Below are positions 13,978 to 22,104 of a stretch of DNA of 28,404 bases, one piece after another. The notes under the pieces were generated by a model. It was not told the DNA's origin and made no database searches. It saw nothing but the letters and a program-made list of their open reading frames with translations. Origin of the DNA: Candidatus Pacearchaeota archaeon. Its GTDB lineage: Archaea > Nanoarchaeota > Nanoarchaeia > Pacearchaeales > GW2011-AR1. A program made the position numbers and the translations under genes. Location: NCBI GenBank assembly GCA_002686195.1, contig NZAS01000014.1, positions 1 to 28,404 on the forward strand. Direction: 5' to 3'. Numbering within the stretch: the first letter of the stretch is position 1; each line of letters starts with the position of its first letter.

Positions 13978-15414
13978 TTACTTGAAAACCTTCTTGAACC
14001 AGCCGATTTCTGAATGTAGGGTTTTGAAAGGGTGTGCGAGGTGAACGTGCATGGGGGGAAGTCTTTTGAAATGCATTTCGTCTTTGATTTTTGGCAGGAA
14101 GAGAAGGCCTGCTAAAAACCTGAGAGATGCGGAAAGTAGGAAGACAAATAGGATCGGCTTCATGAATGTTATTGGAATGTATTTTATGAGTGCTCCGCCG
14201 AGGATTGAACCTAGAAAGACACCTATTCCGATGAGAATGCTTGTGTATGCTATGCAAATTCCGCGATGTTGAGGGCCGACTGCTGCGTAAGTGAAGTTTG
14301 TGCTTGCGATTGTAAAGGCTGCCATTGCTATTCCTCCTGCTAGCTGAGGAAATATTATTAGATAGAGTGGATTTTCAAAGAAGATCCAGAAGATTGGATA
14401 TAGGACGAAGAAGACTTGAGCTGTATAGAGTAGCTTGACGTTGCCGAATCGGTCTGAGAATTTTCCTGCTAGAGGAGTTAATAGAAGATAGAAGAGGGAG
14501 GAGCTTAAGGTTATGAACATGAAAGTTGTGTAAGAGAAGCCGAGGTCTGTTAGCATGTAGACCGCGAAGAATGGAGATGCAATCATTAAGGCGAAGTAGA
14601 AGAAGAGGTTGTAGATTGAAAATTTTCCGTAGTTGTCAAATTTTTTTATGAAACTTAGGAAAGAGAATGAGTAGCCCTTTTCTAGTTTGAATTTCGGATC
14701 ATACTGTTTTCTGAAAGTTAGGAATGAGATAAATCTGAAGGTGAATGCTAGAGCGAAGATTACTGCGAATCCTAAAAGGACGAAGCCTTGGGTTTTGAAC
14801 ATGTCAAGAATTAGGGCCGCTAGTAGTACTGCGATTAAGCCGGCTGCTCCTACTGCTCTGTTTCTTACGCTAAAATATTTTCCTCGGTCTTTTTCCGGGA
14901 CGAGGTCGCCCATCCATGTGAACCAGGCCGGGGTTGCGATGCCTCCGAAGATTGCGAGGATTGAGAATAATGTTATTAGTAGGTATGGAAGATAGGAAAC
15001 TAAGAGTCCTTGCCAGAATAAATAACCAAGAGCTAAGATTGGAAGCCACATTAAGCTTTGTAGCAAGACGAAGATCATTACGATTCTTTTTCTTGAATGA
15101 GTTTCCATTAGTTTGGAGCCGAAGAATTGTGCAAGAGGAGAGGCAAGACCTGAGAATGAACTGAGGAGACCGATTTGGAAAGGGTTTGAATTTAGGGCTA
15201 GGGCGAAAGGAGTGATGTAGGAGTTTCCCATTCCTGCTGAAAAGTTGGCTGCTGAGCCTTCTGTTATGCTATGCTCTAATGCTTTTTGTTTTTTATGGAC
15301 TACTTTATTTGATTTTCCATCCACATCTTTTTCTACGTCTTTGATGTTGATGGCTTGTTTTATTGTTTTTTCTATCTTAGATGTGTCAGACAGGTCTTTA
15401 AGCGGGTTTTTCAT
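13978..15414 (-). CDS. Major facilitator superfamily transporter
   Basis: Integral membrane transporter of 478 residues with about 12 hydrophobic segments after an unusually long polar N-terminus of about 60 residues. The second-to-third helix loop carries a degenerate MFS motif A (FGSKLMETHSRKRIVM), and the half-repeat shows a GKFSDRFGNVKLL equivalent, together diagnostic of the fold. The protein ends in a basic cytoplasmic tail. The substrate cannot be inferred. The start at 15414 has a TTATAA box (15437-15442) about 25 nt upstream. The stop is followed by the G-rich face of a C-run motif. Confidence 0.88.
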   Translation of the reverse strand: MKNPLKDLSDTSKIEKTIKQAINIKDVEKDVDGKSNKVVHKKQKALEHSITEGSAANFSAGMGNSYITPFALALNSNPFQIGLLSSFSGLASPLAQFFGSKLMETHSRKRIVMIFVLLQSLMWLPILALGYLFWQGLLVSYLPYLLITLFSILAIFGGIATPAWFTWMGDLVPEKDRGKYFSVRNRAVGAAGLIAVLLAALILDMFKTQGFVLLGFAVIFALAFTFRFISFLTFRKQYDPKFKLEKGYSFSFLSFIKKFDNYGKFSIYNLFFYFALMIASPFFAVYMLTDLGFSYTTFMFITLSSSLFYLLLTPLAGKFSDRFGNVKLLYTAQVFFVLYPIFWIFFENPLYLIIFPQLAGGIAMAAFTIASTNFTYAAVGPQHRGICIAYTSILIGIGVFLGSILGGALIKYIPITFMKPILFVFLLSASLRFLAGLLFLPKIKDEMHFKRLPPMHVHLAHPFKTLHSEIGWFKKVFK

Positions 15415-15445
15415 ATTTAATATTAGGAAGAAGTAATTATAAAGG

Positions 15446-16300
15446 TTATCTTGCTGGAGCGTAAGCTGGTTGAGGTTTTCGAGGTTGGATTTCTTCCCAA
15501 TGTTGTGACAAAGCAGTCAGAAGATTTTCTCCTTGTTCTCTTAGTTTTCCGGCTATTTTTGCTCTTCTTCTTGGAATAACATATGCTGCGATGAGGGCTG
15601 AGTTATCGTCTCCTAGTGAATAAGGCTGAATTCTAACGATTGAATTATCTATTCGTAATGTTGTTTTTTGTCCTCTGTTAATTTTTCTTATTACTTTTGG
15701 GTTTGAGTCAAGGACAGTCATTATGCTTGCAGCTAAAGAATCATGAGCTCTTTCAAATCTTGGTGATCCATAGGCTCTTTCGTATCCATGGTCTGATGTG
15801 TTGAATGTTATGTAAGGCACTTTTTTGTGTTCATTTTTACTAAGAAGTTGTGCAGCGTCGGTAAATCTCACTTGTTGTGCGTTTAGTAAATCTTGTTCTA
15901 AAACTTCTACTCTTTTTTGATAATGTAAAGGTAAATCGGGGATCCCTACTCTTTCTGCTATTATTGATAGATCACCGGTTGTTAAAGATTGAATTAAATT
16001 TGAAAACCTTGCTTCTGCGACACCTTGTGCATAATCTCTATCTCTTATTGCAGCCCCTAATTGAAATTGATGTTGTCTATTGGTTATGTGTGCCGACTTT
16101 TGTGCTAATCTTAGAGCGAGTTGTAGTTGGGTGTTTGCTTCATCAGTTTCTGCGTTTGCTGTTTCTAAGGCATGATATTGTGTTACTTGTAAAATATTTG
16201 AAAGGGTAGTTATTCTTCGTGCTTCTTCAGATTTTCTTAGATCTTTTCTTAGCCTTTCTTTTTCTGGGCTGTTTGGTATAATCCAATTTAGGAATCTCAT
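15446..16300 (-). CDS. Hypothetical protein with N-terminal coiled coil, 284 aa
   Basis: No family recognised. Residues 10-120 are charged and alanine/glutamine-rich with heptad-like spacing, probably a coiled coil. The middle (about 165-240) is more globular, containing NTSDHGYERAYGSPRFERAHD and a strand-rich TTLRIDNSIVRIQPYSLGDDNSALIAAYVIP segment reminiscent of a PAS or ligand-binding sheet; I would not call it. The C-terminus is basic and proline-rich. No membrane segment. The start at 16300 is backed by a TTTAAA box at 16324-16329, about 26 nt upstream. Divergent from the AbrB-like regulator, whose operator-like repeats could also affect this gene. Confidence 0.65.
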   Translation of the reverse strand: MRFLNWIIPNSPEKERLRKDLRKSEEARRITTLSNILQVTQYHALETANAETDEANTQLQLALRLAQKSAHITNRQHQFQLGAAIRDRDYAQGVAEARFSNLIQSLTTGDLSIIAERVGIPDLPLHYQKRVEVLEQDLLNAQQVRFTDAAQLLSKNEHKKVPYITFNTSDHGYERAYGSPRFERAHDSLAASIMTVLDSNPKVIRKINRGQKTTLRIDNSIVRIQPYSLGDDNSALIAAYVIPRRRAKIAGKLREQGENLLTALSQHWEEIQPRKPQPAYAPAR

Positions 16301-16334
16301 GGTTTTGAGAGAGAACCGAAATGTTTAAATATAT

Positions 16335-16368
16335 GTGTATACGTGATGTGTATACAAATGCGTGTATA
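16335..16368 (+). promoter_or_regulatory. Triple GTGTATA operator candidate
   Basis: GTGTATAC occurs at 16335-16342 and 16348-16355, and GTGTATA at 16362-16368. The 13- and 14-nt spacing keeps the boxes near one another's helical face. They lie next to the TTTAAA box of the 16300 gene and upstream of the AbrB-like gene, so autoregulation is plausible but inferred. Confidence 0.5.
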
Positions 16369-16370
16369 AA

Positions 16371-16410
16371 ATGAAAGATATATAGATTTTTTCCAAAATC
16401 TCTAATCTAT
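16371..16410 (+). promoter_or_regulatory. Leader with MKDI mini-ORF and competing hairpins
   Basis: ATG-AAA-GAT-ATA-TAG (16371-16385) repeats the first four codons of the AbrB-like gene as part of a 16-nt direct repeat (16368-16383 and 16432-16447). Overlapping it, AGATTTT-TTCC-AAAATCT (16384-16401) and ATAGATT/AATCTAT (16382-16388 with 16404-16410) are alternative stems. This could be a leader-peptide control or a duplication scar. Confidence 0.35.
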
Positions 16411-16434
16411 CATTTTTAAGACCTCAAAGAAAAA

Positions 16435-16827
16435 ATGAAAGATATATTTGATGCTAGGATAAATTGTAAGGGTTGTGGTAAAGAGATGGAGAAGACAGTT
16501 GTTAATAAAAATGGTTTTAAGGCTAGGGCTGTGAAATGTTGCAAATGTGGCGATGTGATTGTGCATCCTGCTGATTTGCAGGGGATGGAGCATTTCAATG
16601 ATTTGAAGGGAAAGACTTTTAATGTTAAGTTGAGGGTTGTTGGGAACAGCCACGCGATTAGTATTCCTAAGGAAATAGTTAACTTTATTAATGAAACTCA
16701 TAAGGATATGAAACGTGAGATGGATGATATGGTAAAATTATGTTTTGAAGATTTTGGAAGGTTGAGTGTTGATTTTGGGAACCATTTGGAAAGGGAAGCT
16801 CGAAGGAGAGGGAGGTTAGATAGGTAA
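16435..16827 (+). CDS. Zinc-ribbon AbrB/SpoVT-type regulator
   Basis: The 130-residue product has an N-terminal zinc ribbon (C11, C14, C35 or C36, C38). A swapped-hairpin AbrB-like domain spans about 62-85 (FNVKLRVVGNSHAISIPKEIV), with the typical valine-glycine-asparagine turn and IPKE ending. The C-terminal helix is highly charged. AbrB-like proteins bind DNA as dimers; the zinc ribbon may add binding specificity. Its stop is 2 nt before the CDC48 start, so the two are one operon. GTGTATA(C) repeats upstream are candidate autoregulatory sites. The first four codons are duplicated in the leader. Confidence 0.78.
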   Translation: MKDIFDARINCKGCGKEMEKTVVNKNGFKARAVKCCKCGDVIVHPADLQGMEHFNDLKGKTFNVKLRVVGNSHAISIPKEIVNFINETHKDMKREMDDMVKLCFEDFGRLSVDFGNHLEREARRRGRLDR

Positions 16828-16829
16828 TC

Positions 16830-19115
16830 ATGGCAAAAGAAGGAGTTAGTTTGAAAATTGTAGAGGCTTTGCAGGACGATGTGTATAAAGGGATTGCTAG
16901 AATTGATCCACAGTTGATGAAATCACTTGGATTGAACAGGGGAGATATAATTTCTATTAGTGGTGAGAAAGAAACTGTTGCTATTGTTGACAGGGCTTAT
17001 CCTGCAGATGTAGGAGAAAAAATAATTAGGATTGACGCTTTGATAAGAAAGAACGCTAGGACTAGTGTTGGGGAAAGTGTTGTTGTGAAGAAGGCGAATG
17101 CTAAGCCAGCTACGAAAATTACTATTGCTCCTGCGCAATCTGGGATTATGGTGCAGGCAGATCCTGAAATGTTGAAGCATGGTTTGTTAGGAAGGGCTGT
17201 TGTTAAGGGAGATGTTATCTCTTTGGGCGGAGTTCAAAGGCGTAAGGATTTAATGGGCGAGGGTTTTCCTGATTTGTTTGGAGACTTGCAAGACCTTTTT
17301 GGTCAAAATATGAATTTCTCTGGGTTTCAGCAAATAAGATTTACAGTTGTGAATTGTGCACCTGGGCAGGCTTGTATTATAAATGAGAATACTGAAGTTG
17401 CTTTGAATACGAAGGCTGTTGAAATGTCTGACGAGGCTGTGCCTGATGTCGCTTATGAAGATATTGGTGGATTGACTGAAGAGATTAAGAAGATTAGGGA
17501 AATGGTTGAGTTACCTTTGAAGCATCCTGAGATTTTTGATAAGTTGGGGATTGAGCCGCCGAAAGGTGTTTTGTTGCATGGTAGTCCGGGGACAGGTAAG
17601 ACTTTACTTGCTAAGGCTGTTGCGAATGAAACTGATGCGAATTTTATTTTGCTTAATGGGCCGGAAGTGATGAGTAAGTTTTATGGGGAATCTGAAAAGA
17701 AGATTAGAGATATTTTTGATGACGCTGACAAGAATGCGCCGAGTATTATTTTTATAGATGAGATCGATGCTGTTGCGCCTAAGAGGGAGGACGTTCAGGG
17801 AGAAGTTGAGAGACGTGTTGTTTCGCAGTTATTGACAATGATGGATGGTTTGAAGAGCAGAGGAAGAGTTGTTGTTATTGGAGCTACAAATAGAATTAAT
17901 TCTTTGGATCCTGCTTTGAGGAGACCAGGGAGGTTTGATAGAGAGATTGGAATTTCTGTTCCTGATAAAGATGCTAGGTTGAATATTTTGAAAATTCATA
18001 CTAGGAATATGCCTATTGATAAAAGTGTTGACCTTGGTTTTCTAGCTGGGAAAACTCACGGTTTTGTCGGGGCTGACCTTTCGGCTCTTACTAAAGAAGC
18101 AGCTATGAATGTTTTGAGAAAGATTTTGCCTGAATTGAAATTGGAAGAAGATGAGGCAATCCCTCCAGAAGTTTTGGATAAGATTATTGTTAAAGGAATT
18201 GATTTTGAAGATGCTTTGAAAGTTGTTAGGCCTTCAGCTATGAGAGAGGTTTTAGTAGAGACACCGACAGTTGGATGGGAGGATATTGGTGGGCTTGATA
18301 AAACTAAAGAGGCTTTGAAGGAGGCTGTTGAATGGCCTATTAAAAATCCTAAGGGTTTTAAGAGATTAGGGATTCGAGCACCTAGAGGTATATTATTGTA
18401 TGGAAGTCCGGGAACTGGAAAGACTTTATTAGCGAAGGCTGTTGCTAAAGAATCCGAAGCTAACTTTATTCAGGTTAAGGGACCTTCATTATTGAGCATG
18501 TGGGTTGGTAAGTCTGAGGAGGGAGTTAGGAAAGTTTTTGAGAGAGCGAGACAGGTTGCACCCTGTATTGTTTTCTTTGATGAAATTGATGCTATGGCTG
18601 GAAAGAGAGGAGTTGAACAAGGGACTAAGGTGACAGAAAGGGTCTTAAACCAATTGTTGGCTGAGATGGATGGTCTTGAGGATTTGAAAGATGTTACAAT
18701 AATTGGGGCGACAAATAGACCTGATATGTTGGATACTGCTTTATTGAGGCCGGGAAGATTTGACAGAATTATATTAGTAGATATTCCTGATGCTAAGTCT
18801 AGAGAAGCGATTTTGAAAGTTCATTTGAAGAATACTCCTTTGGCTGAAGATGTTAAGATGGAGAATTTGATTAAGCAAACAGAGAGCTTTGTTGGGGCTG
18901 ATGTTGAGTCTTTAGTTAGAGAGGCGGCTTTGGCGGCTTTGCGTAGGGATGAGAAGGTTGAGAAAGTTTCAAAGAAAGATTTTGATGAAGCATTTAAGAA
19001 GATCAAAGCTAGTGTTTCTGAGGAGACGGCTAAGACGTATAAGAAGATTGAGGAATATTACTTGAAGAGAGCTAAGGCAGGGGCTGTTGAGGCTGGGCCG
19101 ATTTATACTGGTTAA
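16830..19115 (+). CDS. cdc48: CDC48/VCP-like AAA+ ATPase
   Basis: Hexameric unfoldase that extracts and unfolds proteins, often for the proteasome. The 761-residue product has a double-psi/N domain (about 1-200) and two AAA+ modules. D1 has Walker A GSPGTGKT at 251-258, Walker B IIFIDEID near 307 and an RRPGRFDR arginine-finger region. D2 has Walker A at 525-532, [12 protein letters not shown] and a matching arginine finger. An insertion of about 28 residues rich in F, G and D (around 141-168) interrupts the second half of the N domain. The C-terminus (PIYTG) lacks a terminal HbYX proteasome motif. Translation is probably coupled to the regulator gene 2 nt upstream. Confidence 0.95.
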   Translation: MAKEGVSLKIVEALQDDVYKGIARIDPQLMKSLGLNRGDIISISGEKETVAIVDRAYPADVGEKIIRIDALIRKNARTSVGESVVVKKANAKPATKITIAPAQSGIMVQADPEMLKHGLLGRAVVKGDVISLGGVQRRKDLMGEGFPDLFGDLQDLFGQNMNFSGFQQIRFTVVNCAPGQACIINENTEVALNTKAVEMSDEAVPDVAYEDIGGLTEEIKKIREMVELPLKHPEIFDKLGIEPPKGVLLHGSPGTGKTLLAKAVANETDANFILLNGPEVMSKFYGESEKKIRDIFDDADKNAPSIIFIDEIDAVAPKREDVQGEVERRVVSQLLTMMDGLKSRGRVVVIGATNRINSLDPALRRPGRFDREIGISVPDKDARLNILKIHTRNMPIDKSVDLGFLAGKTHGFVGADLSALTKEAAMNVLRKILPELKLEEDEAIPPEVLDKIIVKGIDFEDALKVVRPSAMREVLVETPTVGWEDIGGLDKTKEALKEAVEWPIKNPKGFKRLGIRAPRGILLYGSPGTGKTLLAKAVAKESEANFIQVKGPSLLSMWVGKSEEGVRKVFERARQVAPCIVFFDEIDAMAGKRGVEQGTKVTERVLNQLLAEMDGLEDLKDVTIIGATNRPDMLDTALLRPGRFDRIILVDIPDAKSREAILKVHLKNTPLAEDVKMENLIKQTESFVGADVESLVREAALAALRRDEKVEKVSKKDFDEAFKKIKASVSEETAKTYKKIEEYYLKRAKAGAVEAGPIYTG

Positions 19116-19121
19116 CTTTAA

Positions 19122-19137
19122 CCCTCCCGCCCACCCC
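19122..19137 (-). other. Four-tract G-quadruplex motif (copy 3)
   Basis: The plus strand reads CCCTCCCGCCCACCCC, so the minus strand is GGGGTGGGCGGGAGGG, a perfect four-tract motif with single-base loops. It begins 6 nt after the CDC48 stop, preceded by TTTAACCC, and is followed within 7 nt by hairpin copy 3. In the CDC48 mRNA it would be a C-rich 3' segment. Confidence 0.6.
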
Positions 19138-19143
19138 AAAACC

Positions 19144-19177
19144 AATTGGACAGCAACTGTGTGCAGTGCTGTCTTAT
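19144..19177 (+). repeat. AATTGGACA hairpin, copy 3
   Basis: GACAGC (19149-19154) pairs with GCTGTC (19168-19173). After a bulged A, ACTG pairs with CAGT around a TGTG loop. It lies 28 nt after the CDC48 stop and 28 nt before the metallothionein-like ATG. The stem tip differs from the other copies but pairing is kept. Confidence 0.65.
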
Positions 19178-19205
19178 AGTGGAGTAGTATTGTAAGGAGG
19201 TAAAA

Positions 19206-19289
19206 ATGAAAAGCAAAAAGAAAGAAAAGAAATGTAAAGATTGCGGATGTGATTGCAAAGGTTGTAAATGCGATAAGTGTAAGTGTTGA
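19206..19289 (+). CDS. Metallothionein-like cysteine-rich peptide, 27 aa
   Basis: A short ORF (ATG at 19206, TGA at 19287-19289) preceded at the right distance by AAGGAGGT, a complete Shine-Dalgarno sequence in a window where most genes look leaderless. After a lysine-rich start the peptide has 8 cysteines in 18 residues, spaced C-x2-C-x-C-x-C-x2-C-x-C-x2-C-x-C, with lysine, aspartate and glycine between them and no aromatic residues. That matches metallothionein-style thiolate clusters for Zn, Cu or Cd. It is flanked by two AATTGGACA hairpins and follows CDC48, with which it may be co-transcribed. No known family is identified. The alternative is a non-coding leader, but the RBS and cysteine pattern argue against that. 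Confidence 0.72.
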   Translation: MKSKKKEKKCKDCGCDCKGCKCDKCKC

Positions 19290-19313
19290 TTAACTAGTTG
19301 TTATTATTTTTCA

Positions 19314-19348
19314 AATTGGACAGTCGAGTTGAAGAATACTGTCTAATT
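19314..19348 (+). repeat. AATTGGACA hairpin, copy 4
   Basis: AATTGGACAGT (19314-19324) pairs with ACTGTCTAATT (19338-19348), 11 bp with one G-T pair, the longest stem of the family. It begins 24 nt after the metallothionein-like stop and overlaps the converging MetAP stop codon (19343-19345). Confidence 0.7.
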
Positions 19349-20230
19349 AGTTGTGATTGTCTTTTCTTTTTCTGTTAATAGGACGGAGTGTTCGGCTTGG
19401 GCGACTTTGCCTTTTGAGATTTCTACTAGTTGAGGATAATGATGTAGTAATCCTGCTTGCTCGATTTGTCTTAGAGCTAAAAGTCCTCTGGAGCTGAATT
19501 TTTTGTGAATCCAACGGGAGCAAAATGGAAGGGTTTGATATTCTTCTTGAATGAATTTTAGGACTTCACGGGCTTTTGGATCTCTAACATTTCCTTGTTT
19601 TTCTAATCTATAAATGCCTGAGGGTTTGCCGTCTTTTACTTTTCCTGAGCCGTTTGTGACGAAAGGTTCTACTGCGTAGAGTCCTTCTGGGATTTCTTGG
19701 TTTGATGAATTGTCAAAGTTTGGGATTGTGATTCCTGAGTGGAGTTCGTATTGATCTATTGAGTGTCCTGAGAGGTTTGCTATGGGAACAAAGTCTTTGG
19801 AAGTGATTGCTTTTTCTATTGAGGATCCTATTTGTGATAATGTGGAGTTTAATTTTATTGTTTCAAGAGATGACTTGAGGGCCGATTCTGCTGTGGAAAT
19901 CAGAGATGTATTTTCTTCTGAATTGTCTAAATCTATTGTGAAGGCTGTGTCTGCTATGAATCCGTCGATGTGGCATCCTAAATCGACTTTTAGTAATCCT
20001 GAGGCTTTTGTTGTGTCGTCGTGGCTTGGTGTTGAGTGGGCCGCTATTTCATCTATTGCTAATGAAACTGGGAAAGCTGGTTTGGCTCCTTGTTTTTCTA
20101 TTTGGGACTCAATACGTTCTGCGATTTCTAATAGGGGAATGCCTGGTTTTATGAACGATTTGGCTTGTTCACGAACACTTGCTATGATTGAGCCTGCTTT
20201 CTTTATCTTTTCAATTTCTTGTTGTTCCAT
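19343..20230 (-). CDS. map: Methionine aminopeptidase, type II
   Basis: Removes initiator methionine from nascent proteins. The 295-residue pita-bread enzyme shows the metal and catalytic residues in order: H65 (AAHSTPSHDD), D83 and D94 (KVDLGCHIDGFIADTA), H156 (LSGHSIDQYELHSG), E188 (YAVEPFVTNGSG) and E280 near the end. The insertion of about 60 residues between the second and third motif groups marks the archaeal/eukaryotic type II form. Start at 20230; a TTTTTAAG box lies about 25 nt upstream inside the tail of the PUA gene, so it may have its own promoter besides operon read-through. The TAG stop is embedded in hairpin copy 4. Confidence 0.96.
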   Translation of the reverse strand: MEQQEIEKIKKAGSIIASVREQAKSFIKPGIPLLEIAERIESQIEKQGAKPAFPVSLAIDEIAAHSTPSHDDTTKASGLLKVDLGCHIDGFIADTAFTIDLDNSEENTSLISTAESALKSSLETIKLNSTLSQIGSSIEKAITSKDFVPIANLSGHSIDQYELHSGITIPNFDNSSNQEIPEGLYAVEPFVTNGSGKVKDGKPSGIYRLEKQGNVRDPKAREVLKFIQEEYQTLPFCSRWIHKKFSSRGLLALRQIEQAGLLHHYPQLVEISKGKVAQAEHSVLLTEKEKTITTN

Positions 20231-20245
20231 TTTTGTAGGAGAACA

Positions 20246-20701
20246 TTAGGAGTTTTTAAGCCTTCTGTCTTTGGGGATGTAATTGAATATTTTTTCACCA
20301 TTGGATTTTCCTGAGCCTATTAAGTCATCTTGGTTTTTTATTATTACAGTGGCTGTTGGGACTTTGATGTTGAGGTCTTGGCCGTGGAGCCATTTGTCTA
20401 ATTCAGAAGGGTTAATTTTAACTGTGTTTTTTGTTATTTGATCTTGGAAGAAGTGAGAGCCTTCTATAGAGAGTCTTAAGTCAGCATCTCTTGCAGACAT
20501 GAGATAAAGGCCGAGGGATTCTATGTGTAGGATATTATTTAGTTCTTGAATTTCTTCTTTTGATAAGGAGCCGGAGTATCCACGAATTTTTTCTTTTCCT
20601 GATTCTATTAATAAATGTGGAACTTTTGTGATTCCGAATTGCTCGTTCAACTGTGAAATTATTTTTCTTTTTTGGTTTGAGCGGATGAAGTGGATTTTCA
20701 T
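20246..20701 (-). CDS. PUA-domain protein associated with NSUN methyltransferase (COG3270-like)
   Basis: The 151-residue product looks like a small RNA-binding protein. The N-terminal half resembles the pre-PUA part found in archaeal NIP7/NOL1-associated proteins. The C-terminal half is a PUA domain, with SARDADLRLSIEGSHFF leading into repeated strands (KIPTATVII-like) and a closing DLIGSGKSNGEKIFNYIPKDRR. In many archaea this domain is fused or adjacent to the NOL1/NOP2/Sun methyltransferase; here that enzyme is two genes upstream in the same operon. It probably helps the methyltransferase bind tRNA or rRNA. It starts 1 nt past the stop of the nucleotidyltransferase. Confidence 0.75.
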   Translation of the reverse strand: MKIHFIRSNQKRKIISQLNEQFGITKVPHLLIESGKEKIRGYSGSLSKEEIQELNNILHIESLGLYLMSARDADLRLSIEGSHFFQDQITKNTVKINPSELDKWLHGQDLNIKVPTATVIIKNQDDLIGSGKSNGEKIFNYIPKDRRLKNS

Positions 20702-20702
20702 T

Positions 20703-21095
20703 TTATTTGACCTCTTCGATTTTCCAATTTAGTTCTTTGGCTCTTTTTTTAGGATAGTGCTCTTTACCTTTTTTTACTACCATACAATCTATTTTATGAA
20801 TTGTTTTGTTGATTGTTAATTCACCTATTCGATATAGGTCCCACCATATCTTAGATGTATTCAAGTTTTTCCATTCCTTTGGAATTCTGTTATGATCAAT
20901 TATGGCAATTACATCGATGTCACTTCCTCCATGTTCTTGATATGTAGATTCATATTTACCGAATTCTCTTTTTGTTAAACTTCCAATTATATATGCTTTG
21001 GAAACTTCTTTGGGAAGAATTGATTTAAGATGACTAACAATTTTTTTATGAATTGATTCTTGATTAGGATAGATTATTTTTTTTGGTTTAGTCAT
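20703..21095 (-). CDS. Nucleotidyltransferase-fold protein, 130 aa
   Basis: Pol-beta-type nucleotidyltransferase. The helical start is followed by AYIIGSLTKREFG (G38, S39) and GGSDIDVIAII with metal-binding D59 and D61; a third carboxylate could be D103 in TIHKIDCMVV. Stand-alone proteins of this size resemble MNT-like antitoxin-type or tRNA/small-molecule adenylyltransferases, but no HEPN partner is next to it. It overlaps the methyltransferase gene by 8 nt and abuts the PUA gene, splitting an otherwise natural pair. Its base composition lacks the G-over-C excess of neighbouring genes on the plus strand, hinting at later insertion. Confidence 0.75.
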   Translation of the reverse strand: MTKPKKIIYPNQESIHKKIVSHLKSILPKEVSKAYIIGSLTKREFGKYESTYQEHGGSDIDVIAIIDHNRIPKEWKNLNTSKIWWDLYRIGELTINKTIHKIDCMVVKKGKEHYPKKRAKELNWKIEEVK

Positions 21096-22053
21096 TTTTT
21101 ATTTCTTTTAGTAATGTGAATTTAGATACGAAGAAACCTTCTGAGTTGTTGTCTTGAGGGTAGATTCTGCATGTCTTTTTTAAATCTGGATTAAATTTGT
21201 CTTTTTCCCAGGAGGTTAGGCCTGGACGGCACTTTAGAGGTAAGGAAAAGGTTTCAACTTTTAATGGGAAGTTTTTTAGAGCAAAGTCAAGAACGGCTTC
21301 GTTTTCTTCTGGAGCATGAGTGCATGTTGAATATATTAGAGTTCCGCCAGGTTTTAGAAGTTTAACTGCAAATGCTACGAATTTCTTTTGTTGTCTTGAA
21401 AGTTTTTTTATTACCTTGGGATTCCACATTTGAAATGTTTTTGGGGAGGATCTTAAGGTTCCTTCCCCAGAGCAAGGGACGTCTAAAAGGATTTTATCAA
21501 ATTTCCAGTTTGCTTTGTGTAATCTTGAGCAGAGGGCGATTGCATCATGTTTTGTTACGATTGTGTTGGAGACGCCACAGCGTTCTAAATTGGATGCTAG
21601 AATTTTTATTCTGTCATGTTTTAAATCATTAGCGATTATTGTTCCTTCGTTTTCCATGAGGGCTGCGATTTGTGTAGTTTTTGATCCTGGAGATGCGAAT
21701 AAGTCTAAGATTAGTTCACCTGGCTTTGGGTCTAAGGCAAGAGGAGGCATCATTGAAGAAACTTCTTGGATGTAGTAATAGCCTAAGATGTGTTCTATTG
21801 AGTTGCCGAGTTCTCCTGGAAGAAGATTTTGATTGACGAGTAAGATTTCTGGAAACTTTGGGAATGGTTGTTTGACAGACCATTTCTTTTTTAATCTTTT
21901 TAATAAGTCTGATGGAGAGATTTTTAGGGTATTACATCTTATGAAATGTGCTTGGCTTTGATGAACTATTTTTTCAAATTCTTGGAAGTCAGACTGGTCT
22001 GGGAGAAGGGTACGCATTCTTTTTTCGAATAAGGGCTTCATTTCGTATTTCAT
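21088..22053 (-). CDS. NOL1/NOP2/Sun (RsmB-type) RNA cytosine-5 methyltransferase
   Basis: SAM-dependent m5C methyltransferase acting on tRNA or rRNA. The 321-residue product has an N-terminal RNA-binding region, then motif I DLFASPGSKTTQIA (about 117-130), a DLKHDR SAM-ribose box near 143, motif IV DVPCSGEG with C194, and motif VI YSTCTHAPEEN with catalytic C244. The two cysteines define the NSUN class. The target base is not predictable. The start at 22053 has a TTTAAA box 25.5 nt away, shared with the divergent surface-protein gene. First gene of a four-gene operon (methyltransferase, nucleotidyltransferase, PUA, MetAP). Confidence 0.92.
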   Translation of the reverse strand: MKYEMKPLFEKRMRTLLPDQSDFQEFEKIVHQSQAHFIRCNTLKISPSDLLKRLKKKWSVKQPFPKFPEILLVNQNLLPGELGNSIEHILGYYYIQEVSSMMPPLALDPKPGELILDLFASPGSKTTQIAALMENEGTIIANDLKHDRIKILASNLERCGVSNTIVTKHDAIALCSRLHKANWKFDKILLDVPCSGEGTLRSSPKTFQMWNPKVIKKLSRQQKKFVAFAVKLLKPGGTLIYSTCTHAPEENEAVLDFALKNFPLKVETFSLPLKCRPGLTSWEKDKFNPDLKKTCRIYPQDNNSEGFFVSKFTLLKEIKND

Positions 22054-22075
22054 ATTTTTAAAGAGAATAATAATG

Positions 22076-22081
22076 TTTAAA
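22076..22081. promoter_or_regulatory. Shared bidirectional TATA box (TTTAAA)
   Basis: TTTAAA is centred at 22078.5, 25.5 nt from the minus start at 22053 and 26.5 nt from the plus start at 22105, in a 51-nt gap. Same layout as 11152-11157. Confidence 0.55.
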
Positions 22082-22104
22082 AGGTTTGCATTGTTATTTT
22101 TGTA

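Noticed and set aside
20703..21095. HEPN/MNT toxin-antitoxin system
   Set aside because: The nucleotidyltransferase motif is present but neither neighbour is a HEPN protein; they are an RNA methyltransferase and a PUA protein.
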